Below are positions 14,513 to 22,507 of a DNA stretch of 64,000 nucleotides, one piece after another. A model generated the notes under the pieces. That model was not told the origin of the DNA. It was given only the letters and a program-made list of their open reading frames with translations, and ran no database searches. This DNA is from a virus. The translations under genes were made by a program, and so were the position numbers. Position 1 is the first letter of the stretch, and each line of letters starts with the position of its first letter. The stretch lies in the IMG/VR virus record IMGVR_UViG_3300032893_000001, positions 120,183 through 184,182 of that record; one strand, 5' to 3'.

Positions 14513-15037
14513 ATGGTTGGACTATGCCGAGTTCGTGGTTGCGTCAAGCCTGCCTGGTGCAAGGCCAAGTGCAGGAACCACTATATGCTCACGTACAAGA
14601 GGCAGTGGCGGAAGGAGAACCGTGAAAAAGAGCACGGGTACAACCGGAGCTACTACGCACGTCATGCCGAACAGCGAAGGGCTGACGCCCGGAAGCGTCA
14701 TAGCGCCAATCGCCAGCGTCTCAATGAGGCATGTCGCGTACGGAACAAAAAGAAGTACCGTGAAGACCCTCTTCGCTTCCGCGCAGCACACCTGCGTAGC
14801 AAGTACGGACTGACCCCCGAAGAGTACAAGCAGATGGTCAAGAAGCAGGGAGACCGCTGCGCCATCTGCAAGAAGCCCAGCAAGAGCCAAGGAAAACGCC
14901 TCGCTATTGACCACTGTCACAGGACGAACAGGGTACGCGCCCTTCTATGTCACCGCTGCAATCTAGCCCTCGGCCATCTTCAAGACAGTCCCATCATCCT
15001 CAAGGCAGCCCTGGCCTATTTGCGGAAACACGCTTGA
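14513..15037 (+). CDS. HNH endonuclease, endonuclease VII type (174 aa)
   Basis: KYGLTPEEYKQMVKKQGDRC near residue 106 leads into CAIC, then DHCH at about 136-139 and CHRCN near 149. These are the zinc cysteines and HNH catalytic core of the recombination endonuclease VII family. An extra cysteine-rich N-terminus (CRVRGC, WCKAKC) precedes a basic linker. It is the only plus-strand gene in this stretch and overlaps RNase HII by 38 bases tail to tail, so it looks like a free-standing homing endonuclease inserted into the nucleotide block. Confidence 0.85.
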   Translation: MVGLCRVRGCVKPAWCKAKCRNHYMLTYKRQWRKENREKEHGYNRSYYARHAEQRRADARKRHSANRQRLNEACRVRNKKKYREDPLRFRAAHLRSKYGLTPEEYKQMVKKQGDRCAICKKPSKSQGKRLAIDHCHRTNRVRALLCHRCNLALGHLQDSPIILKAALAYLRKHA

Positions 15038-15692
15038 CCATGGTGGCGATGGGCTCGTAAGAAACTCGATGGATCTCGCACGGTCCGTGCTTTTTTAGTG
15101 CCTCGATGTGCTCCGGCGTGACGTACCCCGCATGCTTGTCGAAGCCGTAGACGGGCCACTCCTCGTGCTGCCGGGTCATCCACCAGTCCCGTTCGACCTT
15201 CGCCATGATGCTGGCGGCGGAGACCGCAGGCACCTTCGCGTCTGCGCCTGGGACAGCGAAGTGCGGGAAGGGAATCTTGGCGTTCCCATCGAGAATGACC
15301 AAGACCCGTGCCGCATCGAGCTTCATGCCGAGCACGACCTGTCGAACAGCCTCCCAGTACAAGCCGTTCAAGACAGCGATCTTACCCTCGTTGTCGATGC
15401 GCTTGTTACTAGCCATGCGCACGCAGAAGCCCGTGCAGGGCTCTACGAGAAGCTGTCCGTACACCTGCTCGCGCTTGCTGCGCTCCTTGAACTTCTTCGA
15501 GTCCTTCACGCCCGCGCGAGTCCACTCCAGCGGACAAACGAAGGCCCCAACGGCATAGGGTCCGGCGATGGCGCCGTAGCCGACCTCGTCGGCTCCTATG
15601 ATCCATTGGGGCCTCTTGTCGTGGATGAACCGCACCGCGCCTGTTGGAAGCCCCCACTGATCGATGAGGGCCGCGAGGTGCGTCAGGTTCAT
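15000..15692 (-). CDS. rnhB: Ribonuclease HII (230 aa)
   Basis: ADEVGYGAIAGP at residues 34-45 supplies the Asp-Glu pair, GVKDSKK follows, LDGN supplies the next aspartate, and AKVPAVSAASIMAKVERD contains the conserved serine-rich helix and final aspartate. YGFDKHAGY is the typical C-terminal motif. The usual GRG loop is GYG. It cleaves RNA in RNA-DNA hybrids, for example primers. The start overlaps the upstream gene by four bases. Confidence 0.9.
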   Translation of the reverse strand: MNLTHLAALIDQWGLPTGAVRFIHDKRPQWIIGADEVGYGAIAGPYAVGAFVCPLEWTRAGVKDSKKFKERSKREQVYGQLLVEPCTGFCVRMASNKRIDNEGKIAVLNGLYWEAVRQVVLGMKLDAARVLVILDGNAKIPFPHFAVPGADAKVPAVSAASIMAKVERDWWMTRQHEEWPVYGFDKHAGYVTPEHIEALKKHGPCEIHRVSYEPIATMVKRVSANRPGLP

Positions 15693-15931
15693 GCCACCAT
15701 CGGCGCCGTGATACGGCGGACGCTCGTCGGCCGACGCTCGTCCATCACGTCTGCGCCATCCGGAAGCTCATCGTCGAAGAGAGTGAGCATGACGGTGTCG
15801 ACGGGGACCTCGAGGTACCCCGCGACCACCCTGCGCGCGTTGAACCAGGTCGAAGCCTCGATGAACAGCGGGGCCTTCGGCTTGACGCCTCCGTCGGAAG
15901 CGGTGTGGAAGCTAATGAGTTTGAACAACAT
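15689..15931 (-). CDS. Hypothetical protein (80 aa)
   Basis: Small mixed protein starting MLFKLISFHTASDGGVKPKA, with the helix WFNARRVVAGYL and strand TVMLTLFDDE. AAGGAGG precedes the ATG. Coupled to RNase HII downstream, so it may act with it, but nothing in the sequence shows a function. Confidence 0.7.
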   Translation of the reverse strand: MLFKLISFHTASDGGVKPKAPLFIEASTWFNARRVVAGYLEVPVDTVMLTLFDDELPDGADVMDERRPTSVRRITAPMVA

Positions 15932-15990
15932 GGGGACCTCCTTTCCACCATCGGTTACAACAGCTTACGGCTGTCGTACCGTCAGGTTAG

Positions 15991-16151
15991 ATGAAAACGA
16001 AAACGTGCCGGACCTGCAAAAAGCGAAAGTCGACCGAACCCGTCGTGCAGCCAGACTACGGGAGCACTACAACCTGACACTAGACGAGTACAACCGACGT
16101 GTGGAGGCGCAGAAAGGTCGGTGCGCCATTTGTGGAGAGCTGCTTGAGTGA
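15991..16151 (+). pseudogene. Broken endonuclease VII-type HNH gene
   Basis: The ATG at 15991 opens MKTKTCRTCKKRKSTE, the usual N-terminal CxxC, but that frame stops early. A second frame continues with LREHYNLTLDEYNRRVEA and GRCAICGELLE before a stop, aligning with the intact HNH protein 1 kb away. The DHCH and CHRCN catalytic part is missing. One frameshift and a 3' deletion mark a decayed homing endonuclease. Confidence 0.75.
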
Positions 16152-16202
16152 TAGCCCCCAACGAGCACGTCGTGTTGCCGACTACTTGGAGGGGGCTTTG
16201 TA
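16152..16202 (+). terminator. Candidate hairpin after the HNH relic
   Basis: AGCCCCC at 16153 and GGGGGCT at 16191 form a seven-pair stem around an inner hairpin, followed by a short TTGTAG. It suits the end of the former plus-strand HNH gene and also faces the convergent MazG-like gene. The weak U-run makes termination uncertain. Confidence 0.4.
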
Positions 16203-16203
16203 G

Positions 16204-16848
16204 TCAAATGCGTTTGCCCCCATGGCGGTAGGCTCGCGTTTTGTTGTACGCCTCTTTCTCCTTGATGGCGCTCTCGATGTCGATCTTGTGCACCTGGCAG
16301 AACGTGAAGACGTAGTTGAGCGCGTCTGCAAGAGAATCGAGGCCCAGCCTCCCCGACTTCTCGAAAGATCGCAGCGACTGCACTGCGCACCGCGTGAGAA
16401 TGAAGAGCAAGCGATCGAAGCCGGCGATCTCGGGGGCGTCCTCGGGGATCTTGACGGCTTCGTACCATTTGTAGAGCTCCTCTGCGACTCCCTCGGTTCC
16501 GCAGTGCTGGCAGATCCGGATGACCAGATCGGCGAGCTCGATAGGAATCCCGCAGGGCTTGGCTGAAAGGAGGGTGAGCTCCTTGTTCTCCTTGAGCTTG
16601 GCTAGCTCTTCGGGCGTGACGATCGAGGTGCCTTTGATCGAGCCTGCCAAGTCGCCGTAGGCTTCGAACTTCACTTCGTAGTAGACCTCGTCCAGCCGCC
16701 GGTTGTTGCGGTAGTCCTCGAGAGCCTCGGAGATCTCCGAGACGAAGAGATTGATGGTGTCTGCATTCGAGCGCTTCGGGCCGTCCTGCCAGCCGGCGGC
16801 CTTGGAGATCTGGTGCGAGGTCTGGCAAAGTTCACGGATGTCGATCAT
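16204..16848 (-). CDS. MazG-like nucleotide pyrophosphohydrolase (214 aa)
   Basis: NLFVSEISEALEDYRNNRR near residue 32 carries the E-x-x-E metal site, and IPIELADLVIRICQHCG near 98 carries the second ExxD motif. The tail AYNKTRAYRHGGK is typical of MazG-like phage proteins. The family cleaves nucleoside triphosphates or alarmone to monophosphates. About 50 residues between the motifs are extra compared with short MazG proteins. AGAGGAAA precedes the start. Confidence 0.8.
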   Translation of the reverse strand: MIDIRELCQTSHQISKAAGWQDGPKRSNADTINLFVSEISEALEDYRNNRRLDEVYYEVKFEAYGDLAGSIKGTSIVTPEELAKLKENKELTLLSAKPCGIPIELADLVIRICQHCGTEGVAEELYKWYEAVKIPEDAPEIAGFDRLLFILTRCAVQSLRSFEKSGRLGLDSLADALNYVFTFCQVHKIDIESAIKEKEAYNKTRAYRHGGKRI

Positions 16849-17200
16849 GCGATTTCCTCTTCGAGAGAATCTTGCGGACCACTTCTGGGGAGAGACCCCG
16901 CCAGTAGCCCACGACTTTGAGATCTTCCGCCGAGACGAGCACGGAGGAATCCTCGGGTGTTTGCCGCACGTGCAGCGTCCCATCCGGCTCGTAGCCCACG
17001 ACGATGCCGACGGTGAAGACGTAGGGCACCTCGAGCGGCCGACGGCCCTGAACGAGGCAAAGCGGCGGGAACTGCTGAAGTAGCGCGTGCTGCGCCGGCG
17101 GGAGGCTGTGAAGCCATTCGCGGCACGTACGTGCCTCTTGCGGCGAAGCGACCTTGCTCACCCACTCGCTGACCCAGCTCTGATCGATGACGTCGACCAT
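16832..17200 (-). CDS. Hypothetical protein (122 aa)
   Basis: Starts MVDVIDQSWVSEWVSKVASP. The first half is helical; the second half is a beta-rich domain (YVFTVGIVVGYEPDGTLHV, VLVSAEDLKVVGYW). GGAGGGGG precedes the ATG. It lies between the ribbon-helix-helix regulator and MazG, probably in their operon. Not recognised. Confidence 0.7.
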   Translation of the reverse strand: MVDVIDQSWVSEWVSKVASPQEARTCREWLHSLPPAQHALLQQFPPLCLVQGRRPLEVPYVFTVGIVVGYEPDGTLHVRQTPEDSSVLVSAEDLKVVGYWRGLSPEVVRKILSKRKSHDRHP

Positions 17201-17202
17201 GG

Positions 17203-17394
17203 CTACACCCCCTCCTTCTCGAGAGCGGCATGCAGCAGCTCTTGAATCGCCATCGAGCGATTGAAGGAGACGGAGTTGTGCGTCTGCTGGCGCTTCGCGC
17301 TCACGAACGCGTCGACGCGCGTGATCAACGGCTCGGGAAGCCGTAGTGAAATGAGCTTGGTCGTCGCCTTCGATATCGTCTTGGTCTTCGCCAT
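17203..17394 (-). CDS. Ribbon-helix-helix regulator (63 aa)
   Basis: TKLISLRLPEPLITRVDAFV gives the DNA-contacting strand and first helix, and FNRSMAIQELLHAALEKEG the second helix of an Arc/CopG-type dimer. The ATG at 17394 is chosen over an upstream one because a perfect palindrome ends just before it. There is no clear ribosome site. The likely role is autoregulation and control of the downstream MazG genes. Confidence 0.75.
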   Translation of the reverse strand: MAKTKTISKATTKLISLRLPEPLITRVDAFVSAKRQQTHNSVSFNRSMAIQELLHAALEKEGV

Positions 17395-17396
17395 GT

Positions 17397-17417
17397 CTCT
17401 GTTGTAATACAACAGAG
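17397..17417. promoter_or_regulatory. Perfect 21-bp palindromic operator
   Basis: CTCTGTTGTA and TACAACAGAG are perfect inverted arms around one base, lying two bases upstream of the ribbon-helix-helix start. Position and symmetry fit a dimer-of-dimers operator. TATTAC inside it could be part of a -10 element, so binding would block the promoter or the ribosome site. Confidence 0.75.
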
Positions 17418-17425
17418 AGCGAACA

Positions 17426-17728
17426 TCAAGGCGATGTATTCACGTCCTTGCTCTCGTCGGGAGGCAAGAACGCGTCGGGCGGAAGCTGCTTGATCTTCTG
17501 CGCCGCGTTGACGATGTCCTGCTCGACCTTTTTGATGCGGTCGATGTAATTCGGGCGGGTGGGTGTACCCTTGCCGGAGAGACGCTGGATCTGCTGAGCA
17601 GCCAAGTCCTCGAACGTCACCGCCAGGAAGCTTTGGACGCTCTCCTGCCCCCGCACGTACGCATACGCGTTGTTGACCGCGACGCGAAGCTGAAGCGACA
17701 GATCGTCATTGAGCGGGGTGTTGGCCAT
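17426..17728 (-). CDS. Hypothetical helical protein (100 aa)
   Basis: Starts MANTPLNDDLSLQLRVAVNN; a TTG two codons upstream overlaps the previous stop and is an alternative. Helical throughout, with a proline-rich acidic end. Probably works with the two coiled-coil genes upstream, with which it is tightly coupled. Confidence 0.7.
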   Translation of the reverse strand: MANTPLNDDLSLQLRVAVNNAYAYVRGQESVQSFLAVTFEDLAAQQIQRLSGKGTPTRPNYIDRIKKVEQDIVNAAQKIKQLPPDAFLPPDESKDVNTSP

Positions 17729-17730
17729 GG

Positions 17731-18111
17731 TCAACCGTCCAGAGTCTGAAGGTGGAGTTTGCTCTGCGCGTACTCCGCGCGTCTCTGCTCGAGCGTATCA
17801 CTCTTGGAGTCCATGGCGAGAATGAGCGCGTCGGCCTTCGCCAAGGCGTCGGTCACCTTGGCCAGGCGATTGCGAAGAGCATCGCCGGCGGCGAGCTGCT
17901 TGCCAAGATTCTCGATCAGCTTCTGCGCTTCCAATGCGGCTCGCTTGAACTCCTCGATGTACGCCTCTGCGTTCTTTCGTGCCTGCGCTACTCCCGCCTC
18001 CGCGACTTCCGCGCGGCTCTTCATCTCCTCGAGCTCTCGCTTGGTCGTGAGGAGCTCGGAGCGCGCCTCTCCCAGCTCAATCTGAAGGGATTCGAATTCG
18101 GTAGACGTCAT
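17731..18111 (-). CDS. Coiled-coil protein (126 aa)
   Basis: Residues 5-115 form an almost unbroken coiled coil (heptads in SELLTTKRELEEMKSRAEVA and later), without other domains. The start overlaps the upstream gene by 35 bases. Likely an oligomeric scaffold or tether. Function unknown. Confidence 0.75.
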   Translation of the reverse strand: MTSTEFESLQIELGEARSELLTTKRELEEMKSRAEVAEAGVAQARKNAEAYIEEFKRAALEAQKLIENLGKQLAAGDALRNRLAKVTDALAKADALILAMDSKSDTLEQRRAEYAQSKLHLQTLDG

Positions 18112-18535
18112 AGAACCAGTCTCCTAGCAGTTGGTTGACCGTGTAACGCTCGTTGTTCTCGAGGTCCTTGTACATCTCGAGCTCCCGCAAGACTGTCGCC
18201 GCAGGTCCGAGATCCATCGTAGCCAGGACATTGACCAGCCCCAGCATGTCCTTCAACGTCATGCGCTCTTGAGGCGCCAGGGACTCCTTGCCTCGAACGA
18301 ACTCTTGAAGAGTACGCGTGGCGTCGTAGAGCTCGACGAACCGCCGTCGCGTAGCTCTCAGTGCTCCCTTCCAGCGTTCTGCCTCGTGCTTCAAACGAGG
18401 CGCTGCGACTGCCAGGAGCGCTGCCTCTACTTTCATTTGGGCCTCCTCGCCACCGCTGGGAGGAACATCGAAGTGTCGGATTTCGATCGTTTCGTTCGTG
18501 CCTTCCTCGAACAAGATCACACTAATCTTGCGCAT
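18077..18535 (-). CDS. Hypothetical protein (152 aa)
   Basis: MRKISVILFEEGTNETIEIR forms an N-terminal beta-hairpin, followed by long helices rich in arginine and glutamate. AGGAGG precedes the ATG, which is preferred over one 24 bases upstream. First of three coupled genes below the large virion gene. Not recognised. Confidence 0.7.
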   Translation of the reverse strand: MRKISVILFEEGTNETIEIRHFDVPPSGGEEAQMKVEAALLAVAAPRLKHEAERWKGALRATRRRFVELYDATRTLQEFVRGKESLAPQERMTLKDMLGLVNVLATMDLGPAATVLRELEMYKDLENNERYTVNQLLGDWFYDVYRIRIPSD

Positions 18536-18638
18536 CTTCCTCCTGTCCGGTTGACACAACGGAGCGCAGCCGGTACATCTACTTCATCGGTTGTGGAGAG
18601 CCTCCTCCACGGTTCGTCTGTTGCTCCTGTGCCTCCTA

Positions 18639-18682
18639 AGCCCCGGCGTCGTTGGGTAGACGACGACCGGGGCTTCTTTTTG
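18639..18682 (+). terminator. Plus-sense terminator among minus genes
   Basis: AAGCCCCGG and CCGGGGCTT, with further inner pairing, form a strong stem followed by CTTTTTGG in the plus sense only. All nearby genes are on the minus strand. It may stop antisense transcription into the 1035-residue gene, or serve as a 3' structure in the minus RNA. The rest of 18536-18707 shows no convincing gene. Confidence 0.6.
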
Positions 18683-18707
18683 GGCAGCGCTCTTCTTCCG
18701 CGTAGGG

Positions 18708-21700
18708 CTACGTTTTGCTGGGATCGTTCTGCGTAGGAGGAACGAGTCCAAAGCCCGTCGGCACGTTGTTCGGCGGCTGCTGCTCGATGCTCGAGACGTC
18801 GTACTCAAAGTCGGGGGAGGTCGCGCTGCTGATGACGCGGGAGGTCGTCGACTCCTTGCGATCGGTCTTGCGCACGGGCATGTCGTTGCGAGCGACCGTG
18901 CGCATCTGACTGAGCATCGCACCGGCGTACGAGACGCTGTGCATGTCGAGCCCGAAGAAGTCGCTGAAGCGCCCCTGAAGAAGAATGTCGATGGCTCGGT
19001 CGCTGCCCTTCTCCGAGAAGGTCTGAATGAGCGCGTCGACCTGAGTGATCGATGGCACCGAGAACCCGAGCAGGGCGTATTCGAGCGTTGCTTGCGGCGT
19101 GGGAGAGTCCGTCTGAACGAGGATGTACTGAAGCTGCTGAAGCTGCGTGAGCGCCGCATTCACTTGGTCTGGGGCCGGCGCGGACTCGTTCAGAACGATG
19201 TTCGTCAGTCTCTGGAGCTCTTTCGACCAAACCGTTTGGTTCTGAGAAAGGGACGCCCACGTAGCAAGCTGCTGGGACATCGTCATGAACGCGGCGTACG
19301 CCGAGCTGCGAAGGAGCGCGAATGGCGGAAGACTGTTCGTCGAGAGCGCGAAGACCTTCGTCAGAGGCACCGAGGCGGGCGCGATACTGATCGTGGTCCC
19401 ATCGACAGAGAGCAGCGGGTAGCTCGCCGTCGGCACATTGTACGTCACCTCGTAGTCCTCGAGGATGTCTCCGGCGCCGAGCCCCGGAACTGCCACGGGT
19501 AGACTGACCCACGAGCTCGTACCAACGGCGGTCGCCGAGCCCGCCCCGAAGAAGAGGGAAGCAGCAACGCCCGTCAAGGAGATCGCCGAGTTGCCGAGCG
19601 TCGACTTCGACGCCACCGTCAACCGCTCCTGCCCCACGTTTCCGGTGAAGAACGTGGCCTGAAGAAGAGGGCTCTGGGACCCAGGAAGAATCGTGTCGAT
19701 CTCGAACTCGAAGGGCACTGCCAGCGCCGTCGGGCCGATCGTCTGGACGACGTACGTTCCGTTTTGGATGCCCGTCGTCACCTGCACGACGTAGCCAGGG
19801 CTGACAGCCAGGTTCGGGCCGATTTCGTACGTTGCGGCGCCACCCACCGCCGGCGCGACGCCTGTGGCCGTGACCGACGTCGACGTGACTAGGGTGATCG
19901 TCCACTTCGTGTTGAGGTTCACGCCATCACGGAAGACGAGAACGTCTCCTGGCAGAACTCCCTGCGCCACGAGGTCGATGCCGGTGACGTTGAGCGTCAG
20001 CGTCGTACCGAGCCCAGGCACGACAGTGCCCGTACCGCGTGACTTGTACACGATGATGCGCGCCGGGTCCGTCGGCTCGCTCCGCATGAGCACGTTGCTG
20101 CCGCCGGCGATCGGAACGACCTCCGACGACGCTTGGATGCCCGAGAACGCCTGGTTCAGGTTCGAAGCCACCTGACGTGCTGTCGAAGCGCGCGCGTACG
20201 CGGTGGCGTCCATGAGCATGCCGAGAACTCCTGCTGCGGGGCTGCCGGCGGAGGGGAGGATCATCTGCGCCGTGAATGGGCTCGGGCCGACGTAGCTCAC
20301 CACGACGTACTGGAACCCCGTCTGTCCCTGCGCGGAGCCGACGATGTTCGGGCCGAGCGCCGCAGTGATCTGCGCGGCCGCGGACGCCGCAGACGTCGAC
20401 CCTGCGGAGAAGTCCATGGCGTGCGGCGTGCCGTTGACGGTGACGATGAAGTGTCGATTGTCGTCTGTTCCACGCACCGTCGTTCCCGCCACGAAGCCGA
20501 GCGTGGTGGCCGCAGGACTGGCAGGAATCGTGATACTCGCCGCGCTTCCCTTGTTCGTGTTCGTCGCCGAGATGTTCACGTAGTGGCTGCCTGAACCACC
20601 TGCGGCCGCGATGTACTGAGAGTTGAGGTACAGCCCCGTGATCGCCGTGTTGATGTCCGCAGCGATCTGCGCAGCCGTTCTCGCCGGTCCTGCCGTGAGC
20701 CCTGCGTACACCGTCGTGCTCACCTTGCTGACCGTGTCGGTCAGAACGAGGATCAGGACGTCGTTCACGCCGCCGACGATGTTGAACGTCTCTGCGACCG
20801 TGCCTGTGGTGGATGCAGCGGTCAGCGCCGTGAAGAGGAAGTTCTCGAGGCCACCTCCCGAGAAAGAAGCGAGCACCGAGTTGCGGAGATTGATACCAAC
20901 TGGAGCTCCGCCGTCGACTGCGACGTCGAGAGTAGAGCTCCCCACGATCCCGTACGGCGCGAAGATGTCGGCCTTGACGATGGCGGGGACAGCAGGGTGA
21001 GCTGCATCTGCGAACGCAGGAGCGCTGCCATCGACGAGAAAGATGGGCGCTGGCGTCTTGAAGCTCCCCATCTCGCGAAGTGCCGCTCGACTCGTGAGCA
21101 GATCGAGGATGTTCAAGCGCAACGTCTCGAGACGATCCGTCGGCGTCATCGGCGTCAGGGACGCCACGATCGCCGCCACCGTCTGATTCGTACGACTCAC
21201 GATGCCCTGCGCAGCTACCGCAGGCAGATTGACGGCGGCGTAGTCGTTGAGGGCGTTCTGAAGGTATGCAGCCTTCGCTTGAATGTCCGTCTGTGCGGAG
21301 AGCACGGTAGGCAACAGCGACAAGATCGTGGCCTTCGCCTCCTTCGGCGTCTGCACGACCGTGCCACCCTGCTTGATGCTCGGTCCGTTCTGCGAAAGGA
21401 ACGTGTCGAGGTTGGAAGAGAAGCGCTGAAACGCTGGTGTCTTCTCGATGGAAGAGAAGGCGCTCGAACGAGCCGCCACTGCACTCTGGAGCTCGAATAG
21501 TGCAGCGTTCGCGTTAGCCAACGGCGTGATGTTGGTCACAGGCAGCACTCGTCGACCGGTGTTCAAGATGGCCTGTTCGAGGGCGAGCACGTTCTGGACG
21601 TGGATCGTGAGTTCTTCGAGCAGTCGCTGCACGCCGATGGAAATGACGTAGAAGGGCGCAAGCTGGTACAGCAGGAAGATGCCCAGCGCTGCCTCTTGAA

Positions 21701-21815
21701 CGTCACTGAAGGTCTGATCGACTCGTCGGACTCCGAGAGAGTCGACGTTGCGTCGAACCGTTGTCTGCGCGACCTTCTGTACCGACGCTTGGATCTCGTC
21801 GTCCGTGTACGGCAT
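18708..21815 (-). CDS. Large virion structural protein (1035 aa)
   Basis: The helical N-terminus of about 250 residues is followed by repeated beta-rich, alanine- and glycine-rich modules. Two modules contain AAQIAADINTAITG- and AAAQITAALGPNIVG-like segments followed by TLGFVAGT or VLGMLMDA, resembling the hook-IN type repeats of flagellar and phage tail proteins. The C-terminus is helical, then disordered with basic and proline stretches. It is most likely a tail-tip, baseplate-appendage or fibre protein. No clear ribosome site precedes the ATG. Confidence 0.7.
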   Translation of the reverse strand: MPYTDDEIQASVQKVAQTTVRRNVDSLGVRRVDQTFSDVQEAALGIFLLYQLAPFYVISIGVQRLLEELTIHVQNVLALEQAILNTGRRVLPVTNITPLANANAALFELQSAVAARSSAFSSIEKTPAFQRFSSNLDTFLSQNGPSIKQGGTVVQTPKEAKATILSLLPTVLSAQTDIQAKAAYLQNALNDYAAVNLPAVAAQGIVSRTNQTVAAIVASLTPMTPTDRLETLRLNILDLLTSRAALREMGSFKTPAPIFLVDGSAPAFADAAHPAVPAIVKADIFAPYGIVGSSTLDVAVDGGAPVGINLRNSVLASFSGGGLENFLFTALTAASTTGTVAETFNIVGGVNDVLILVLTDTVSKVSTTVYAGLTAGPARTAAQIAADINTAITGLYLNSQYIAAAGGSGSHYVNISATNTNKGSAASITIPASPAATTLGFVAGTTVRGTDDNRHFIVTVNGTPHAMDFSAGSTSAASAAAQITAALGPNIVGSAQGQTGFQYVVVSYVGPSPFTAQMILPSAGSPAAGVLGMLMDATAYARASTARQVASNLNQAFSGIQASSEVVPIAGGSNVLMRSEPTDPARIIVYKSRGTGTVVPGLGTTLTLNVTGIDLVAQGVLPGDVLVFRDGVNLNTKWTITLVTSTSVTATGVAPAVGGAATYEIGPNLAVSPGYVVQVTTGIQNGTYVVQTIGPTALAVPFEFEIDTILPGSQSPLLQATFFTGNVGQERLTVASKSTLGNSAISLTGVAASLFFGAGSATAVGTSSWVSLPVAVPGLGAGDILEDYEVTYNVPTASYPLLSVDGTTISIAPASVPLTKVFALSTNSLPPFALLRSSAYAAFMTMSQQLATWASLSQNQTVWSKELQRLTNIVLNESAPAPDQVNAALTQLQQLQYILVQTDSPTPQATLEYALLGFSVPSITQVDALIQTFSEKGSDRAIDILLQGRFSDFFGLDMHSVSYAGAMLSQMRTVARNDMPVRKTDRKESTTSRVISSATSPDFEYDVSSIEQQPPNNVPTGFGLVPPTQNDPSKT

Positions 21816-21942
21816 GCCCGTACTGTACCTCGGGGCTAAGAAAGAGAGCTAGAGAAGTGGGCGCCCCTGCGGGCGCCCCGTTGTCATTTGATGCCACAAG
21901 GGACGAATGAGAAGGACTGCCATCCTCCATCATTCTTATCCC
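21816..21942 (-). promoter_or_regulatory. ATAAGAA box, short leader and terminator
   Basis: In the minus sense GGGATAAGAATG is followed by about 55 bases, then GGGGCGCCC-GCA-GGGGCGCCC as a stem, a pyrimidine run and TTAGCCCCG, then the 1035-residue gene start. The terminator thus lies between the box and the gene. It could attenuate the virion gene or release a short RNA. Confidence 0.6.
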
Positions 21943-21961
21943 TGTGGCACCAAACGATTTG

Positions 21962-22507
21962 CTAGTTGACGCGGGGCTGCACGATGTTTCGAAGAACTGC
22001 CGCCGACTGGCGGAAGAGCTTCGAGAGCTCGCACTCCTTGCGGTCGTGATCGGCGGCCTCGTGCGCCTCCGCTCCGCGCACCAGATCGTCCGCGATCTGA
22101 ACGCAGTCGACCGCCGTGAGTCGCTTCGACACGGCTGTCAGCAACTTCGTGAGCTCCTCTTCGAGCTTCTCGTCCGGAACGGCGTTGCCGCACGCCACGA
22201 TCATTCCGCGAACGCGCTTCGTCTCCGCGTGTTCGACAGGGCTCGCAGGAGGAGCAACACCGACCGACGCCGGCGTCGTTGGGATCGGTGCGATACCTAG
22301 CGCTCGAAGAAAGTTCAGCGGTGAAGACGGTTGCTCTTGTTGAAGCTCGCCGACCACCACCACACCTCGCTTTCCGCTCTCCATCATGCGGATGACGTAG
22401 CCGTCTTCCGAGAGCTGGTTGAGGGCCTCTTCGAACTTCTTCGTGTAGGTCGTCAGCTTCGTCCCTAGAGGGACTCCGATGACGCGGAATCGTTTCTTCT
22501 CAGCCAT
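21962..22507 (-). CDS. Hypothetical protein (181 aa)
   Basis: The N-terminal 60 residues are beta-alpha (FRVIGVPLGTKLTTYTKKFE, YVIRMMESGKRGVVVVGEL), then a proline-rich linker, then a helical C-terminal domain with several histidines and acidic residues. AAGGAGG precedes the ATG. Not recognised. Confidence 0.75.
   Translation of the reverse strand: MAEKKRFRVIGVPLGTKLTTYTKKFEEALNQLSEDGYVIRMMESGKRGVVVVGELQQEQPSSPLNFLRALGIAPIPTTPASVGVAPPASPVEHAETKRVRGMIVACGNAVPDEKLEEELTKLLTAVSKRLTAVDCVQIADDLVRGAEAHEAADHDRKECELSKLFRQSAAVLRNIVQPRVN

Noticed and set aside
18805-19905. Second minus-strand frame inside the 1035-residue gene
   Set aside because: Same-strand shadow with histidine- and arginine-rich content; the other frame has clear beta-repeat structure.
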